Assembly (NCBI GenBank): GCA_016293225.1
Contig: JAEDEQ010000034.1
Location: 1 to 19,458 of the forward strand
DNA from: Clostridiaceae bacterium
Lineage (GTDB): Bacteria; Bacillota; Clostridia; Oscillospirales; Acutalibacteraceae
Length of the DNA stretch: 19,458 nucleotides
Reading direction: 5' to 3'
Part shown: piece by piece, positions 1 to 7,330 of the stretch
Position numbering within the stretch: position 1 is the first letter of the stretch
How the letters are laid out: each line of letters begins with the position of its first letter
Notes under the pieces: generated by a model
Database searches by the model: none
What the model saw: only the letters and a program-made list of their open reading frames with translations
Told to the model about the DNA's origin: nothing
Position numbers and translations under genes: made by a program

Positions 1-52
1 CATGGCCTCTTGGTCCCGAACCAAGCGCGATACCAAACTTCGCCACACCCCG
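1..52 (-). tRNA. tRNA-Pro (CGG anticodon), 3' part cut off by window edge
   Basis: Read on the minus strand from 52 downward, the sequence gives a 7-nt acceptor strand (CGGGGTG), a D arm with GCGA/TCGC stems and a GGTA loop, then an anticodon stem CTTGG/CCAAG around loop TTCGGGA. The anticodon is CGG at 18-16, which reads the proline codon CCG. The variable loop, T arm and 3' acceptor strand lie beyond the left edge, so only about 52 of some 77 nt are present. Confidence 0.92.
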
Positions 53-193
53 AAGCGCGAAAATGATTATACCAATCAATCAGGAAAAAATCAAGTGTTT
101 TCATAGATTTTTTTTATTTTTATCGGCTTTTTATCGACTTATAGCAAAAAATGAGATTATATTTTAATAATAGAAATAATTAATAACAATTTG

Positions 194-230
194 TTTACAA
201 TTTGTATATAAAGCTAACATATTTTATAAT
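194..230 (+). promoter_or_regulatory. possible promoter for the phosphoesterase gene
   Basis: The 53-305 gap is very AT-rich. It contains TTTACA at 194-199 and a perfect TATAAT at 225-230, but no good -35 sits 17 nt upstream of that -10. The alternative TAACAT at 215-220 has a 15-nt spacer from TTTACA. A promoter here is likely from context, but its exact elements are uncertain. Confidence 0.3.
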
Positions 231-305
231 TCAGAAATAAATCAGGCTCTGCTTATGCTAAAATAAAACAGATTTATGACAAAAGTCGAAAGGAGTTCTA
301 AAACA

Positions 306-2015
306 ATGAAAGCATTCAAAAAAACACTTAGCGTTTTTCTTGCCGCTCTCATGGCGATTTCGTGCTTTGCACTGTGCGCCGGCGCGGCCGATGAAAAGCC
401 GGGCAACGCGCTGAAGGTTGCCTTTGCAAGCGACATTCATACCAACGGAGCTGAAACCATCAGCGATATTAACGGTGACGGCATGTACGGAAACAAGGGT
501 ATGTTTGCAAGCCTTAACGATGAATCCTACGGTGTGATGGATTCATTCGTGCGCGAGGCGGTTGAAAACGGTGCGCAGTACATTCTCATCGCAGGAGACC
601 TTACCAATAAAGGTACTGCCGAACAGCACAAAAAGTTTGCCGCTCACCTTGAAAAGCTCCAGCAGGAAAACGGCGTGCCTGTTTTTGTTGTTCCCGGCAA
701 TCATGACTATTATTCCATGGCTCAGGAAGGCGTTGAATTCTTCCGCGAGACTTACTATAACCTCGGCTTTGCTCAGTCTTACGCTCAGGATAAGAATACC
801 TGCTCCTATGCTGTTGATCTTGACGATAACTACACTCTTCTCTGCATTGACTCCAATCTTCCCGGAAAAACACGCGACGGAATAACCGACGAGCTTTATT
901 CATGGATTTTTGAGCAGGCCGCGGCAGCGAAACAGAGGGGAAAGAATGTAATAGCAATGATGCATCACCCCATTATGTCCCATTTTCCGATGCATGAGTT
1001 TCTGACTGCATTCGTTGTTGAAAACTGGCGCTCTGTTTGCTCAAAGTTTGCGGACGCAGGTATCAAGTATGTCTTCACCGGACACAAGCACGTCAGCGAT
1101 ATTGCAATGCGTACCAGCGCAAAGGGCAACGAAATCTATGATATTTCTGCTCCCTCGCTTCTTGTTTATCCTGTTGAATACCGCCTTATCACATTTTCCG
1201 GGGAAAAGGTTGAGGTCAGAACAAAGTCCGTTTCAAAGATATATAACACAGATCTTCTTGCAAAAGGCCACAACGAAAAGGCTCTTCAAATGCTCACCTC
1301 AGATCTTCCGGCTTATGCAAATGAAGTCTTTGACGAAACGTGCAGATACGCGGTTAATTACTTTGTAAACGCCGATACGCTCTGCGAACTTATCAAAACA
1401 AAGGATTCGGTGGTTCACGATACCCTTGACGGCGTTTGCACAAGGACAAAAAAGATCATTTTTGCCCCGCTTTACGGCGAAAAGGACAGCATTGAAGCTG
1501 TTGCCAAGACCTATGGTATAAAAATTCCGGCAAGCGATTACAAGTCAGCCTTTGACATAGCTATGATACTTATGAAGGCTCACTTTTCCGGCGATGAAAA
1601 CTTCTCCGGCAACAGCATTGAGATGAAGCTTGCCGTAAAGTGCATTGCGGTGCTTCTTGCATATGCTTTTGAGGGCGTGCCCAACGATCTGAGATTTGCT
1701 GTTTTCAATGCTGTGTTCAAGCTTATCGGCGTTGACCCCGCAAAGCTCGGTATCAATCTTAAGCAGCTTATCTTCAATCATAACTCTGACGGCGAATTCG
1801 GCATTGCCGTTGCCACCGCGCTGTTAAACCCCGTTCTCGACACAATCATGGTAGATTCCGAGCCGGACGATAAAAATGTTGATCTTCCCGCCTACGGCGA
1901 AGTTAACGGAAAGCTCACTCTTGCAAATATTGCAGAAATTATTAAAAAGTTTATTAGTTTTGTTGAAGCCTTTCTCAAGTATGTTTCAAATGTGCTTAAG
2001 GTTTCAGTGAAATAA
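306..2015 (+). CDS. secreted calcineurin-like metallophosphoesterase
   Basis: This 569-residue protein has a typical signal peptide: a basic N-terminus, a hydrophobic core at about 8-24, and an AxA-type cleavage site near residues 25-27. It is followed by a complete metallophosphoesterase core: DIH at 43-45, GD at 97-98, GNHD at 131-134, a HH pair and a GHKH motif, which together hold the two metal ions. The last 250 or so residues match no domain I recognise and end in an amphipathic, Lys/Phe/Val-rich helix that could sit at a membrane. The start at 306 is chosen because AGGAG (291-295) sits 10 nt upstream. An in-frame ATG at 276 lies upstream of that ribosome site and is unlikely to be used. 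The substrate cannot be told from sequence; related enzymes hydrolyse phosphomonoesters, phosphodiesters or nucleotides outside the cell. It is probably monocistronic, since a new promoter begins 11 nt after its stop. Confidence 0.9.
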   Translation: MKAFKKTLSVFLAALMAISCFALCAGAADEKPGNALKVAFASDIHTNGAETISDINGDGMYGNKGMFASLNDESYGVMDSFVREAVENGAQYILIAGDLTNKGTAEQHKKFAAHLEKLQQENGVPVFVVPGNHDYYSMAQEGVEFFRETYYNLGFAQSYAQDKNTCSYAVDLDDNYTLLCIDSNLPGKTRDGITDELYSWIFEQAAAAKQRGKNVIAMMHHPIMSHFPMHEFLTAFVVENWRSVCSKFADAGIKYVFTGHKHVSDIAMRTSAKGNEIYDISAPSLLVYPVEYRLITFSGEKVEVRTKSVSKIYNTDLLAKGHNEKALQMLTSDLPAYANEVFDETCRYAVNYFVNADTLCELIKTKDSVVHDTLDGVCTRTKKIIFAPLYGEKDSIEAVAKTYGIKIPASDYKSAFDIAMILMKAHFSGDENFSGNSIEMKLAVKCIAVLLAYAFEGVPNDLRFAVFNAVFKLIGVDPAKLGINLKQLIFNHNSDGEFGIAVATALLNPVLDTIMVDSEPDDKNVDLPAYGEVNGKLTLANIAEIIKKFISFVEAFLKYVSNVLKVSVK

Positions 2016-2025
2016 AACTATACTC

Positions 2026-2054
2026 TTGAAAAAAACATTTGAATAGTGTATAAT
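2026..2054 (+). promoter_or_regulatory. near-consensus sigma-A promoter for the 43-aa ORF
   Basis: TTGAAA (2026-2031), a 17-nt spacer and TATAAT (2049-2054) form an almost ideal housekeeping promoter. It begins just after the phosphoesterase stop and drives the small unit ending at the 2245-2285 terminator. Confidence 0.8.
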
Positions 2055-2089
2055 ATTTTTGTAAAATTTATTATAAGGGAGGGAAATTT

Positions 2090-2221
2090 ATGAAAGACGC
2101 TCTTAAGCAGATTGAGATCATTCTCATTGATATGTGGAACTATCTCTACAGATTTCTTTGCCATATTCTCGGTCAGACAGTTAACGAGGATTGGATAGTT
2201 GATCCCACCGCAGAAAACTGA
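2090..2221 (+). CDS. small protein of 43 residues, unknown function
   Basis: An ATG at 2090 follows a GGGAGGG ribosome-binding site (about 2077-2083) at normal spacing and opens a 43-codon frame ending TGA at 2219-2221. The predicted product starts MKDALKQIEI, has a hydrophobic, aromatic-rich middle (ILIDMWNYLYRFLCHIL) likely to form an amphipathic or membrane-associated helix, and ends in an acidic tail (EDWIVDPTAEN). It has its own near-consensus promoter and strong terminator, so it appears to be an independent transcription unit and not a shadow frame. I do not recognise a family. The helical segment resembles in character the C-terminal helix of the upstream phosphoesterase, which may mean both associate with the membrane. 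A small regulatory RNA with an incidental ORF is the main alternative. Confidence 0.6.
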   Translation: MKDALKQIEIILIDMWNYLYRFLCHILGQTVNEDWIVDPTAEN

Positions 2222-2244
2222 TTGGTTATTTTACGCTTTATAGG

Positions 2245-2285
2245 CAACGCGGGCAGACTGTTTCGGTCTGCCTCGTTGATTTTTT
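2245..2285 (+). terminator. rho-independent terminator of the 43-aa ORF
   Basis: The arms at 2245-2258 and 2266-2278 pair through GGCAGAC/GTCTGCC and outer CAACG/CGTTG, with one bulged C and one G-U pair. The loop is 7 nt and six T's follow (2280-2285). It insulates the upstream unit from rimM. Confidence 0.92.
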
Positions 2286-2372
2286 GATACCGCCGATAAT
2301 CCGGGTTCACCGGAAAAACGCGCGTTTTATATTCTGTTGAAAGGAAAGGCGTTCAGCCGCCTGAACTGTTCT

Positions 2373-2894
2373 ATGCTTAAAAAGTATCTCGAAATCGGAA
2401 AAATTGTCAGTACCCACGGTATCCGCGGTGAGGTCCGCGTTGACCCTTGGTGCGACTCTCCCGATTTTTTCAAGCGCTTCAAAACGCTCTGGTTTGACAA
2501 AAAAGGAGAAAAACCCGTTAAAGTGCTTTCCTGCCGTCCGCACGGAAACATTGTCATTCTTGCCCTTGAGGGTACCGACAGTATTGACAAGGCAAATCTG
2601 CTTCGCAATAAGATATTGTATATGGACAGGGACGACGCGCAGCTTCCTGAGAATAAGTATTTCATTCAGGATCTTATCGGCTGCTCGGTTGTTGACGCCG
2701 ACAATGATGCGAAGGTTTACGGAAAGCTTTGCGATGTGAGCGAAACCGGCGCAAACGATGTCTGGCATGTTAAGGATGAAAAGGGCAGGGAGTATCTTCT
2801 CCCGGCGATACCTCCGGTCGTGATTGAAACCGATGTTGAAAATGAAATCATAAAAATCAGACCGCTCAGGGGGATTTTTGACGATGAGGATTGA
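2373..2894 (+). CDS. rimM: ribosome maturation factor RimM
   Basis: The 173-residue product begins MLKKYLEIGKIVSTHGIRGE, the hallmark N-terminus of RimM (GKI...HGIRGEV). It continues with an N-terminal RimM barrel and a C-terminal PRC-barrel around residues 95-170. RimM binds ribosomal protein S19 and helps mature the head of the 30S subunit. The start at 2373 is set by family alignment. No good Shine-Dalgarno precedes it within 15 nt; AAAGGAAAGG lies at 2340-2349, better placed for a CTG at 2361 or further upstream, so the true start deserves care. The gene overlaps trmD by 11 nt, so translation is probably coupled. The usual clostridial neighbours (ffh, rpsP, the KH-domain gene, rplS) are absent on both sides, so this is a reduced rimM-trmD pair. 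Confidence 0.95.
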   Translation: MLKKYLEIGKIVSTHGIRGEVRVDPWCDSPDFFKRFKTLWFDKKGEKPVKVLSCRPHGNIVILALEGTDSIDKANLLRNKILYMDRDDAQLPENKYFIQDLIGCSVVDADNDAKVYGKLCDVSETGANDVWHVKDEKGREYLLPAIPPVVIETDVENEIIKIRPLRGIFDDED

Positions 2895-3627
2895 TATTCT
2901 TACCCTTTTTCCAGAAATGTGCGAAAGCGTGCTTTCCGAAAGCATTGTCGGCAGGGCGAGGAGGGAAAACCTTGTTGAAATCAACTGCCGCCAGATACGC
3001 GACTATTCGGCCGATAAGCACCGCAGGGTTGACGACGCTCCCTACGGAGGCGGAATGGGCATGATAATGGGCGCTCAGCCTATATATGACTGCTATGAGG
3101 CTCTTTGCAAAGAGGTGGGCGAAAAGGTTCACCTTATCTATATGTCGCCCCAGGGAAAGACGCTGACTCAGCAAAGGGTGCGCGAGCTTTCGCAGCTTAA
3201 AAATTTTGCAATCCTCTGCGGTCATTATGAGGGGGTTGACGAGCGCGTTATTGAAGAGATAGTAGATGAGGAAATTTCCGTCGGCGATTATGTTCTTACG
3301 GGCGGCGAGCTTCCGGCGCTCATTGTTGCCGACAGTGTTTCAAGAATGATACCGGGCGTGCTTTCAAACGAGGAATGCTTCACCGAGGAAAGCCACTATT
3401 CCTCGCTGCTTGAATATCCGCAGTATACCCGTCCGCCGGTGTGGCACGAAAGATATGTTCCGGATATACTGTTATCGGGACACCATGCAAACATTGAAAA
3501 ATTCAGGCGCGAAAAGGCGCTTGAAAGAACCTTTTTGCGCCGTCCCGATATGCTTGAAAACGCCGTGCTTTCAAAAAAGGACAAGGAATTTTTACGCCTG
3601 CTCAAAAACAGAAGCGACGGAGAATGA
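2884..3627 (+). CDS. trmD: tRNA (guanine-37-N1)-methyltransferase TrmD
   Basis: The 247-residue product is full length for TrmD, which methylates G37 next to the anticodon of tRNAs reading CNN/UNN codons, using SAM, to prevent +1 frameshifting. Diagnostic motifs are PYGGGMGM near residue 54, LCGHYEGVDERV near 111, and SVGDYVLTGGE near 133, which form the SPOUT trefoil knot that binds SAM. The C-terminal helical domain contains RRPD. The start is the ATG at 2884, with an AGGGGG ribosome site inside the end of rimM. A TTG at 2878 is in frame but not needed. No clear terminator follows. Its substrate class includes the Pro(CGG) tRNA whose gene lies at the left edge, though the proximity is probably chance. 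Confidence 0.97.
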   Translation: MRIDILTLFPEMCESVLSESIVGRARRENLVEINCRQIRDYSADKHRRVDDAPYGGGMGMIMGAQPIYDCYEALCKEVGEKVHLIYMSPQGKTLTQQRVRELSQLKNFAILCGHYEGVDERVIEEIVDEEISVGDYVLTGGELPALIVADSVSRMIPGVLSNEECFTEESHYSSLLEYPQYTRPPVWHERYVPDILLSGHHANIEKFRREKALERTFLRRPDMLENAVLSKKDKEFLRLLKNRSDGE

Positions 3628-3818
3628 TTTTATAATAGGTGAAAAACAACGTCATAAACGCACCTTTTGGATGAAAAAAGCGGGTTTGAATTGTGCATAG
3701 TGCATTGAAATGAGAAAATATTATAGTTGAATTGCACAAAAATGGCCTTTTATTTCAGTCGACATTTAGGCTTGCAGCCAAAATGCTCGAAAACGGTGAA
3801 TTAACTGTCGTTTTACTG
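3628..3818. other. intergenic gap with no supported gene
   Basis: Nearly 300 nt separate trmD from the HPr start. No coding frame has a ribosome site, and no rho-independent terminator is visible for rimM-trmD. The only structure seen is an imperfect inverted repeat, TTGTGCA at 3691-3697 against TGCACAA at 3733-3739, with a 35-nt loop. It could be a degenerate palindromic remnant. Confidence 0.5.
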
Positions 3819-3846
3819 TTGACGATGAAAAAATTTGTGGTATAAT
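3819..3846 (+). promoter_or_regulatory. promoter of the HPr gene (extended -10)
   Basis: TTGACG (3819-3824), a 16-nt spacer and TATAAT (3841-3846) preceded by TGG give a strong sigma-A promoter with an extended -10. It lies about 80 nt upstream of the HPr start codon. Confidence 0.85.
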
Positions 3847-3923
3847 ATTCGAGCAATCTGAAATTAGGTACTTTGTGATTACTGAGTGATTAGAACAAAT
3901 ATTGTGCGTGGGAGATATAGTTT

Positions 3924-4187
3924 ATGTTTGTTAAAGATGTTAAAGTTCAAAATCAGGTCGGACTTCACGCTCGTCCGGCAACTTTTTTCATTCAAAAGGC
4001 CAATGAATTTAAATCCTCCATCTGGGTTGAAAAGGAGGAGAGGAGAGTTAACGCAAAAAGTCTCCTCGGCGTCCTTTCCCTCGGCATCATGGGCGGTACG
4101 GATATCCGCATTATCGCCGGCGGCCCCGATGAGGAGCAGGCTGTTGAAGCGCTTGTAAAGCTTGTTGAATCCGGATTTGCCGAATAA
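3924..4187 (+). CDS. ptsH: phosphocarrier protein HPr
   Basis: The 87-residue product has the exact HPr architecture. GLHARPA holds His15, the residue phosphorylated by enzyme I during PEP-dependent sugar uptake. KSLLGVLSLG holds Ser46, the site used by HPr kinase/phosphorylase in Firmicutes for carbon catabolite control through CcpA. Having both residues argues against Crh, which lacks the catalytic histidine. The start at 3924 follows GGAG (3911-3914) by 9 nt. The gene stands alone: ptsI is not adjacent and a new promoter follows the stop by about 35 nt. A weak AAAAGTC/GGCTTTT hairpin (4195-4212) follows but lacks a T run, so termination is unclear. Confidence 0.93.
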   Translation: MFVKDVKVQNQVGLHARPATFFIQKANEFKSSIWVEKEERRVNAKSLLGVLSLGIMGGTDIRIIAGGPDEEQAVEALVKLVESGFAE

Positions 4188-4222
4188 TTTTTTGAAAAGT
4201 CTTTCGGCTTTTGATAAAGCTC

Positions 4223-4251
4223 TTGACAAATCCGATTTAAAGTGTTAAACT
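4223..4251 (+). promoter_or_regulatory. promoter upstream of T-box leader 1
   Basis: A consensus TTGACA (4223-4228) is followed after 17 nt by TAAACT (4246-4251), with a TG shortly upstream. The -10 is imperfect, but the position just before the T-box leader fits well. Confidence 0.6.
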
Positions 4252-4275
4252 GTTAAAAACTGAATATTCCCGTTT

Positions 4276-4577
4276 CGACCGCTTGTGCGGTCGGTGGAAA
4301 AGGCTGTGACGAAGACGGAGGAGTTCTTGTTCTTTCAGCGAGTCGGGGTATGGTGTAAGCCCGATATCAACAATTCTCAGTTCCCATCGCTTCCGAGCCG
4401 GAGACCTGAACGCTTTTTTCAAAAGTCAGTAGGCGTCTTCCGTGATTGCTGCGTTAATGCATAGGGCTTGCTTGAGCCCGAAGAGCGGCGGTTTTTGATA
4501 ACCGCAATTTGAGTGGTACCGCGGGCAGTATGAATTTACGCTCGTCTCAAAGTAATCAGCTTTGAGGCGGGCTTTTT
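4276..4577 (+). promoter_or_regulatory. T-box riboswitch leader 1 (Ile or Leu specifier)
   Basis: The leader shows the T-box core GTGGTACCGCGG (4513-4524) and a Stem I with a CAGCGAG/GGTATGGTGTAAG apical region. A K-turn region (GTGACGAAG against CTTCCGAGCC) and a terminator follow. The tRNA-tail bulge reads UGGU (4514-4517), which needs a tRNA with discriminator A73. That fits Ile, Leu, Val and Phe and argues against Ser. The specifier is ambiguous. By the layout codon-purine-helix-CGAGCC, AUC (Ile, 4386-4388) followed by G and CUUC fits best. If the lower helix is extended, CUC (Leu, 4376-4378) followed by A is the alternative. Uncharged tRNA would stabilise the antiterminator and turn on the synthetase gene. 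A 7-bp hairpin (4276-4293) precedes Stem I. Confidence 0.93.
4540..4577 (+). terminator. attenuator terminator of T-box 1
   Basis: A 13-bp stem (4540-4552 with 4560-4572) with a 7-nt loop is followed by five T's. Its 5' arm lies just downstream of the T-box core, so formation of the antiterminator excludes it. Confidence 0.92.
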
Positions 4578-4637
4578 GTTTTGCCCGTTTCAACATAAAA
4601 TGCACGAAGAACAATAATTTTACGGAGGTAAAAAACA

Positions 4638-6911
4638 ATGCAGAACACAGGTCTTACAGATGAAATCCGAGTTATTGCCGAAAGAATCCGTGAGATGCGC
4701 GAGATTATCGGTTTTACCGTTGACGAGATGGCGGAGAAAACCAATCTCACTGCTCAGACGTATTCTCAGTATGAATCCGGCGAAGTCGATCTTCCGTTCA
4801 CCTTCATTCATAAATGCGCCCTCGCGTTCGGCATCGGCATTACAGATATCCTTGAAGGCCACAGTGCCCATCTTTCGTCATATACCGTGACAAGGAAGGG
4901 TCAGGGAACAAGAACGGCCAAGGAGGACGGAATAGAAATTTCAAACCTTGCTCCGCTTTTCCGTAATAAGCTTGCCGAGCCCTACTGGGTAAAGTACGAA
5001 TACTCCGAGGAGCTGCAGAACAAGCCTATCCACACCACCACCCACGGCGGACAGGAGTTCGACCTTGTGCTCAAGGGTACGCTCAAGGTCAGAGTCGGCG
5101 ATCACACCGAAATCCTTGAGGAGGGCGACAGCATCTATTACAAAAGCTCAACTCCTCACGGAATGATCGCAATGAACAATCAGGACTGCCTTTTCCTTGC
5201 AGTTGTTATTTCGGGCGATGAAAAGATTGACGAAAAGGCAATTCAGAAAACCGTTGTTGAAGCGCGCACCGCCAAGGCTCCGCTTGCTGTTGAAAACTTT
5301 GTTGAAGCAAAGGAGGATACAGACGGAAGACTTATTTCAATGAATTTCAAAAACGAGGACAAGTTCAACTTTGCCTATGACGTTGTTGACGCTATTGCCG
5401 CAAAGAGCCCGAACAAGCTTGCAATGCTCCATGTTGCAAAGGACAAGACCGAGCGCCGCTTCACTTTCAGGGACATGAAGCACGGCTCGGCAAGGACGGC
5501 AAATTACCTCAAGAGCCTCGGCGTCAAAAAGGGCGACAAGGTTATGGTGGTTCTCAAGCGGCACTATCAGTTCTGGTTCACCATTCTTGCGCTCCATAAG
5601 CTTGGCGCAATAGCAATCCCGGCTACCCATCAGCTTCTTGAGCACGACTTTGAATACCGCTTCAAAGCTGCCCATGTCAAGGCGATAGTCTGCACGGCGG
5701 ACGATAATACGCCCGACCACGTTGACGCTGCTGCGGCAAGCTACGGCGATCTGCAGATAAAAATCCTTGTCGGCGGAAAGCGTGAGGGCTGGCACAGCTT
5801 TGAAGATGAATACACAATGTTCCGCGGCTACTTCCCGAGGACCGAGGAGACGGCCTGCGGCGCAGACCCGATGCTTATGTTCTTCACTTCGGGAACCACG
5901 GGCTATCCGAAAATTGCCTGCCACAATTATAAATACGCACTCGGTCATTACATCACCGCGAAGTATTGGCACTATGTTCATGAAGACGGACTTCACTTCA
6001 CAATCTCCGATACCGGCTGGGGCAAGGCTCTCTGGGGCAAGCTTTACGGCCAGTGGATGTGCGAGGGCGCAGTCTTTACCTATGACTTTGACCGCTTTGA
6101 CGCGTCCGAGATTCTGCCGATGTTCAAAAAGTATAATATTACAACGTTCTGCGCGCCGCCGACAATGTACAGAATGTTCATTAAGCAGGACCTTTCCGCA
6201 TATGACCTTTCCTCAATCAAATATGCAACAACTGCCGGCGAGGCACTCAACCCCGAGGTATTCAATCAGTTCAAAAAGGCAACCGGCCTCACAATCATGG
6301 AGGGCTTCGGCCAGACCGAAACCACCCTTACCATTGCAAACCTTTACGGAACCCGTCCGAAGCCCGGCGCAATGGGCAAGGCTGTCCCCACCTATGATAT
6401 TGACCTTGTTGACACGGACGGAAACCCGGTCAAGGACGGCGAACCGGGCGAGATTGTTGTAAGGACGGACAAGGGCGTTCCCTGCGGACTGTTCATGGGC
6501 TATTACGGCGATGAAAAGCAGACAAAGGAAGCGTGGCACGACGGAATGTATCACACCGGAGACGTTGCCTGGCGCGATGAGGACGGCTACTTCTGGTATG
6601 TCAGCCGTGTTGACGACGTTATCAAGTCCTCCGGCTACCGCATCGGACCGTTTGAGATTGAGAACGTTATCATGGAGCTGCCCTATGTTCTTGAATGCGG
6701 AGTCTGCGCCGCTCCCGATGAGGTCAGGGGACAGGTTGTTAAAGCCTGCATTGTTCTCACCAACGGAACCGAGGGTAGCGACGAGCTTAAAAAGGAAATC
6801 CAGACATATGTCAAGACGCATACCGCTCCGTATAAATATCCCCGTATAGTTGAGTTCAGGGACGAGCTTCCGAAGACCATCAGCGGAAAGATAATCAGAA
6901 ACAAGCTTTAA
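4638..6911 (+). CDS. XRE-cupin-acyl-CoA synthetase fusion 1
   Basis: The 757-residue protein joins three modules. Residues about 13-72 form an XRE-type helix-turn-helix. Residues about 130-193 form a cupin with a metal-site pattern (H136, E140, H174, N180). From about 240 to the end is an AMP-forming acyl-CoA synthetase with TSGTTGYPK at 417-425, GFGQTE near 556, YHTGD near 638, the hinge SRVDDVIKSSGYRIG, and catalytic Lys751 in PKTISGK. The C-terminal motifs resemble the medium/branched short-chain (ACSM/MACS) group. The likely reaction is carboxylic acid + CoA + ATP to acyl-CoA + AMP + PPi. The T-box and the downstream oxidoreductase and IlvE suggest 2-methylbutyrate or isovalerate as substrate, which is inference. 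GGAGGT at 4624-4629 supports the start. HTH-cupin proteins are normally stand-alone regulators, so the fusion may autoregulate or sense substrate. Phenylacetate is another possible substrate. Confidence 0.9.
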   Translation: MQNTGLTDEIRVIAERIREMREIIGFTVDEMAEKTNLTAQTYSQYESGEVDLPFTFIHKCALAFGIGITDILEGHSAHLSSYTVTRKGQGTRTAKEDGIEISNLAPLFRNKLAEPYWVKYEYSEELQNKPIHTTTHGGQEFDLVLKGTLKVRVGDHTEILEEGDSIYYKSSTPHGMIAMNNQDCLFLAVVISGDEKIDEKAIQKTVVEARTAKAPLAVENFVEAKEDTDGRLISMNFKNEDKFNFAYDVVDAIAAKSPNKLAMLHVAKDKTERRFTFRDMKHGSARTANYLKSLGVKKGDKVMVVLKRHYQFWFTILALHKLGAIAIPATHQLLEHDFEYRFKAAHVKAIVCTADDNTPDHVDAAAASYGDLQIKILVGGKREGWHSFEDEYTMFRGYFPRTEETACGADPMLMFFTSGTTGYPKIACHNYKYALGHYITAKYWHYVHEDGLHFTISDTGWGKALWGKLYGQWMCEGAVFTYDFDRFDASEILPMFKKYNITTFCAPPTMYRMFIKQDLSAYDLSSIKYATTAGEALNPEVFNQFKKATGLTIMEGFGQTETTLTIANLYGTRPKPGAMGKAVPTYDIDLVDTDGNPVKDGEPGEIVVRTDKGVPCGLFMGYYGDEKQTKEAWHDGMYHTGDVAWRDEDGYFWYVSRVDDVIKSSGYRIGPFEIENVIMELPYVLECGVCAAPDEVRGQVVKACIVLTNGTEGSDELKKEIQTYVKTHTAPYKYPRIVEFRDELPKTISGKIIRNKL

Positions 6912-6933
6912 GACAAAAAATTCAAAAATATTC

Positions 6934-6962
6934 TTGACAAATTTTCAAAGATGTGATAATAT
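6934..6962 (+). promoter_or_regulatory. promoter upstream of T-box leader 2
   Basis: Consensus TTGACA lies at 6934-6939. GATAAT at 6955-6960, with an upstream TGT extended -10, has a 15-nt spacer; TAATAT at 6957-6962 has a 17-nt spacer. Either could serve as the -10. It begins 22 nt after the stop of synthetase 1, so synthetase 2 need not rely on read-through. Confidence 0.65.
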
Positions 6963-6984
6963 CAACTCAATGGCAATTTAATAT

Positions 6985-7258
6985 ATTAAAGCGTTGAAGG
7001 AAAGTTCAATGAAGCACAACCTTTTTCAGAGAGTCGGCGTTTGGTGCAAGCCGGCAAAGGCGCTTTTTTGATGTAGTTCCCGAGCCGGAGGAAAGAAAGC
7101 CGCTTTCGGTCAGTAGAATCCTCTCGTGTATGCTGCGTGAAGGCATAGGGTTTGTTTGAACCCGAAGAGCGGCGGTCTCTGACCGCAAATTGAGTGGTAC
7201 CGCGGGTAGTAATTTATTACGCTCGTCTCAAGAATTACATCTTGAGGCGGGCTTTTTT
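6985..7258 (+). promoter_or_regulatory. T-box riboswitch leader 2 (Val specifier GUA)
   Basis: The T-box core GTGGTACCGCGG lies at 7194-7205 and the Stem I apical region CAGAGAGTCGGC...GCCGGC is clear. The lower helix GGAA/TTCC lies directly below the specifier loop and is followed by CGAGCC. This aligns with leader 3 in this window, where GCGG/CCGC is followed by TGAG. The codon-purine in that position is GUA-G (7073-7076), so valine tRNA is the predicted ligand. UGGU at 7195-7198 requires discriminator A73, as in tRNA-Val. The leader controls synthetase 2 and, by read-through, the oxidoreductase and ilvE. Confidence 0.92.
7221..7258 (+). terminator. attenuator terminator of T-box 2
   Basis: A 12-bp stem (7221-7232 with 7241-7252) and an 8-nt loop are followed by six T's. 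The arms are nearly identical to the T-box 1 terminator, showing that the leader was duplicated together with the gene. Confidence 0.92.
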
Positions 7259-7330
7259 GTTACCCACTTCCGCTTTTTATGCAGCAAGGAACACTTCTTT
7301 TCCCGCTTGAATTTTTTGGAGGAACAGACT

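Noticed and set aside
276..305. Upstream ATG of the phosphoesterase
   Set aside because: It lies before the AGGAG site and would put polar residues ahead of the signal peptide; 306 gives a normal signal sequence.
3691..3739. Inverted repeat TTGTGCA/TGCACAA as a terminator for trmD
   Set aside because: The loop is 35 nt and the stem only 7 bp. Although A-rich sequence follows, there is no T run, so it does not qualify as a terminator.
4195..4212. AAAAGTC/GGCTTTT hairpin as the HPr terminator
   Set aside because: The stem is weak and no T run follows; it is mentioned under HPr but not called.
4377..4379. UCA (Ser) as specifier of T-box 1, from local alignment with leader 2
   Set aside because: The tail-binding bulge UGGU requires discriminator A73, while bacterial tRNA-Ser normally has G73. 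A serine signal would also make no sense for the downstream genes.
5337..5996. Long minus-strand frame of over 200 codons inside synthetase 1
   Set aside because: It is a shadow of the strongly biased codon use of the real gene, with no ribosome site and no recognisable motifs. The same applies to similar frames at 6213-6821 and 9071-9604.
7190..7330. In-frame extension of synthetase 2 upstream of 7331
   Set aside because: It covers the T-box core and attenuator terminator. A proper ribosome site occurs only before 7331, where alignment with paralogue 1 also begins.
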